In this document: positions 63,300-64,000 of the stretch, piece after piece | How the letters are laid out: the number at the start of each line of letters is the position of its first letter | Position numbering within the stretch: the stretch's first letter is position 1 | Origin: Apiotrichum sp. Y4204 | Taxonomy: Eukaryota; Basidiomycota; Tremellomycetes; Trichosporonales; Trichosporonaceae | Length of the DNA: 64,000 nt | Direction of reading: 5' to 3' | NCBI GenBank assembly: GCA_025531455.1 | Contig: JAMYHL010000020.1 | Span: 372,001 to 436,000 of the forward strand | Made by a program: the position numbers and the translations under genes | The notes under the pieces: model-generated | The model's database searches: none | What the model saw: only the letters and a program-made list of their open reading frames with translations | Told to the model about the DNA's origin: nothing

Positions 63300-64000
63300 T
63301 TACTCCAACGCGTTCTCGACATCAGCCGCGTCGTCACCCTCCATGGTCGCAAAGTTCAGAAACGCCGACGGACGGTGTATGGCGGCCCAGAAGGGCTCGG
63401 GCTTGTCGAGCGTCATGTTGTACGCGATCTTGTCGGTCCAGCTCTGCGTGAGACCGACGCCATAGTTCCACACGCCGCCCTCGGGGACGAGCGTGGAACC
63501 CAGGATACGGTCGGACAGCAGCAGCTGCACGCGGCTGGCCATGGACGGGTTGAAACCCGGGTGCTGGCCGGTCACGTCCTCGTTCTTCCTTCCCCATTCG
63601 AATCCAGCGACGGTCAACTCGTACGCGTTAAGCGACACGGAACCGGGTGTGAACGCGGCGGAGATGCAGATCGAGTTGGGTCCCCATTCGGGGTTGGCAG
63701 CCATGATCTTGGCCTGGGTCGTGACGTCGCCGGGTGCCAGGTGGTTGAGCTCCTGCGACTGCGTCTTGATCCAGCCGAGAGGCTCGAGGTCCTTGAGGAG
63801 GAAGTCGTGCTTGGGCAGCGCGAGCGGCAACTCCACGCTGTTAGCGGTACCACGCTGCGGGATCCAGGCGATGGCCTTGATCTCCTTGACCTGCTTGTTG
63901 TCGGGAGGTGACGAACCGTACAGGTAGCCGACAACCTGGGTACGGAGGTCGGCGCTGACGATGAACGTGCGGAGAATGTTCTTCGGCATAACAAACGTGT
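63300..64000 (-). CDS. PRP8: Prp8, C-terminal JAB1/MPN domain (partial, cut by window end)
   Basis: Central U5 snRNP protein of the spliceosome active site. Only the last ~233 residues lie in the window; the 5' part continues past 64000. The visible part is the C-terminal pseudo-MPN (JAB1) domain that binds and regulates the Brr2 helicase: LPKNILRTFI-type opening (here VMPKNILRTFIVSADLR), then TQVVGYLYGSSPPDNKQVKE, LLKDLEPLGWIKTQSQELNH, DVTTQAKIMAANPEW, SAAFTPGSVSLNAYELT, GFEWGRKN, LLLSDRILGSTLVPEGGVWN and HRPSAFLNFATME. The final residues EGDDAADVENALE form the acidic Prp8 tail that interacts with Brr2. The frame is open to the window edge, with no intron in this segment. Confidence 0.95.
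   Translation of the reverse strand, partial: TFVMPKNILRTFIVSADLRTQVVGYLYGSSPPDNKQVKEIKAIAWIPQRGTANSVELPLALPKHDFLLKDLEPLGWIKTQSQELNHLAPGDVTTQAKIMAANPEWGPNSICISAAFTPGSVSLNAYELTVAGFEWGRKNEDVTGQHPGFNPSMASRVQLLLSDRILGSTLVPEGGVWNYGVGLTQSWTDKIAYNMTLDKPEPFWAAIHRPSAFLNFATMEGDDAADVENALE

Overview
The window looks like nuclear DNA of a basidiomycete yeast or yeast-like fungus, most likely Tremellomycetes and plausibly Trichosporonales. That placement is inferred from gene content and gene structure; no rRNA or other marker gene is present. Coding exons are GC-rich at third positions. Introns are numerous and mostly 38-60 nt, with GTRNGT donors and CTAAC/CTGAC branch sites just before AG. Several genes have the intron-dense layout seen in Cryptococcus and Trichosporon relatives. 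Exon models were built by hand by matching reading phase across splice sites.

Left part (1-21.4 kb) is gene-dense: glutamate-5-semialdehyde dehydrogenase (PRO2, -), a NIPA-type magnesium transporter (+), frataxin (-), a thiamine pyrophosphokinase carrying a long endocytic-adaptor-like N-terminus (+), a serine-rich unknown (+), the small mitochondrial import subunit Tom7 (+), a Met/Pro/Ser-rich unknown (-), a leucine-rich-repeat protein fused to a hormone-sensitive-lipase type hydrolase (+), a PRELI/Ups mitochondrial lipid-transfer protein (-) and a Sfp/Lys5-type phosphopantetheinyl transferase (+).

Middle part (21.4-51.5 kb) is sparse. It starts with three two-exon genes of one apparently unrecognised small-protein family, with four cysteines at fixed spacing (22.5-25.9 kb). 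A small tRNA group follows: Gly-GCC, Ser-GCT with an intron, and an inverted half copy of the Ser gene. Next come U1-70K (-) and about 11.9 kb without a convincing gene, ending in a long T-rich leader before a TEA/ATTS-domain transcription factor (+). A Sfp1-like zinc-finger regulator (-) lies between two further empty stretches.

Right part (51.5-64 kb) is dense again: a SURP-domain splicing protein (-) divergent from Cactin (+), a WW/FF-domain TCERG1-like protein (+), cytochrome b2 L-lactate dehydrogenase (-), a ferric reductase (-) and the 3' end of PRP8 (-), cut by the window edge.

Two themes recur. Pre-mRNA splicing or co-transcriptional processing is represented by U1-70K, the SURP protein, Cactin, the WW/FF protein and Prp8. 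Mitochondrial and redox/iron function is represented by frataxin, Tom7, PRELI, cytochrome b2 and ferric reductase. Neighbours are mostly independent genes with their own promoters; nothing suggests co-transcription.
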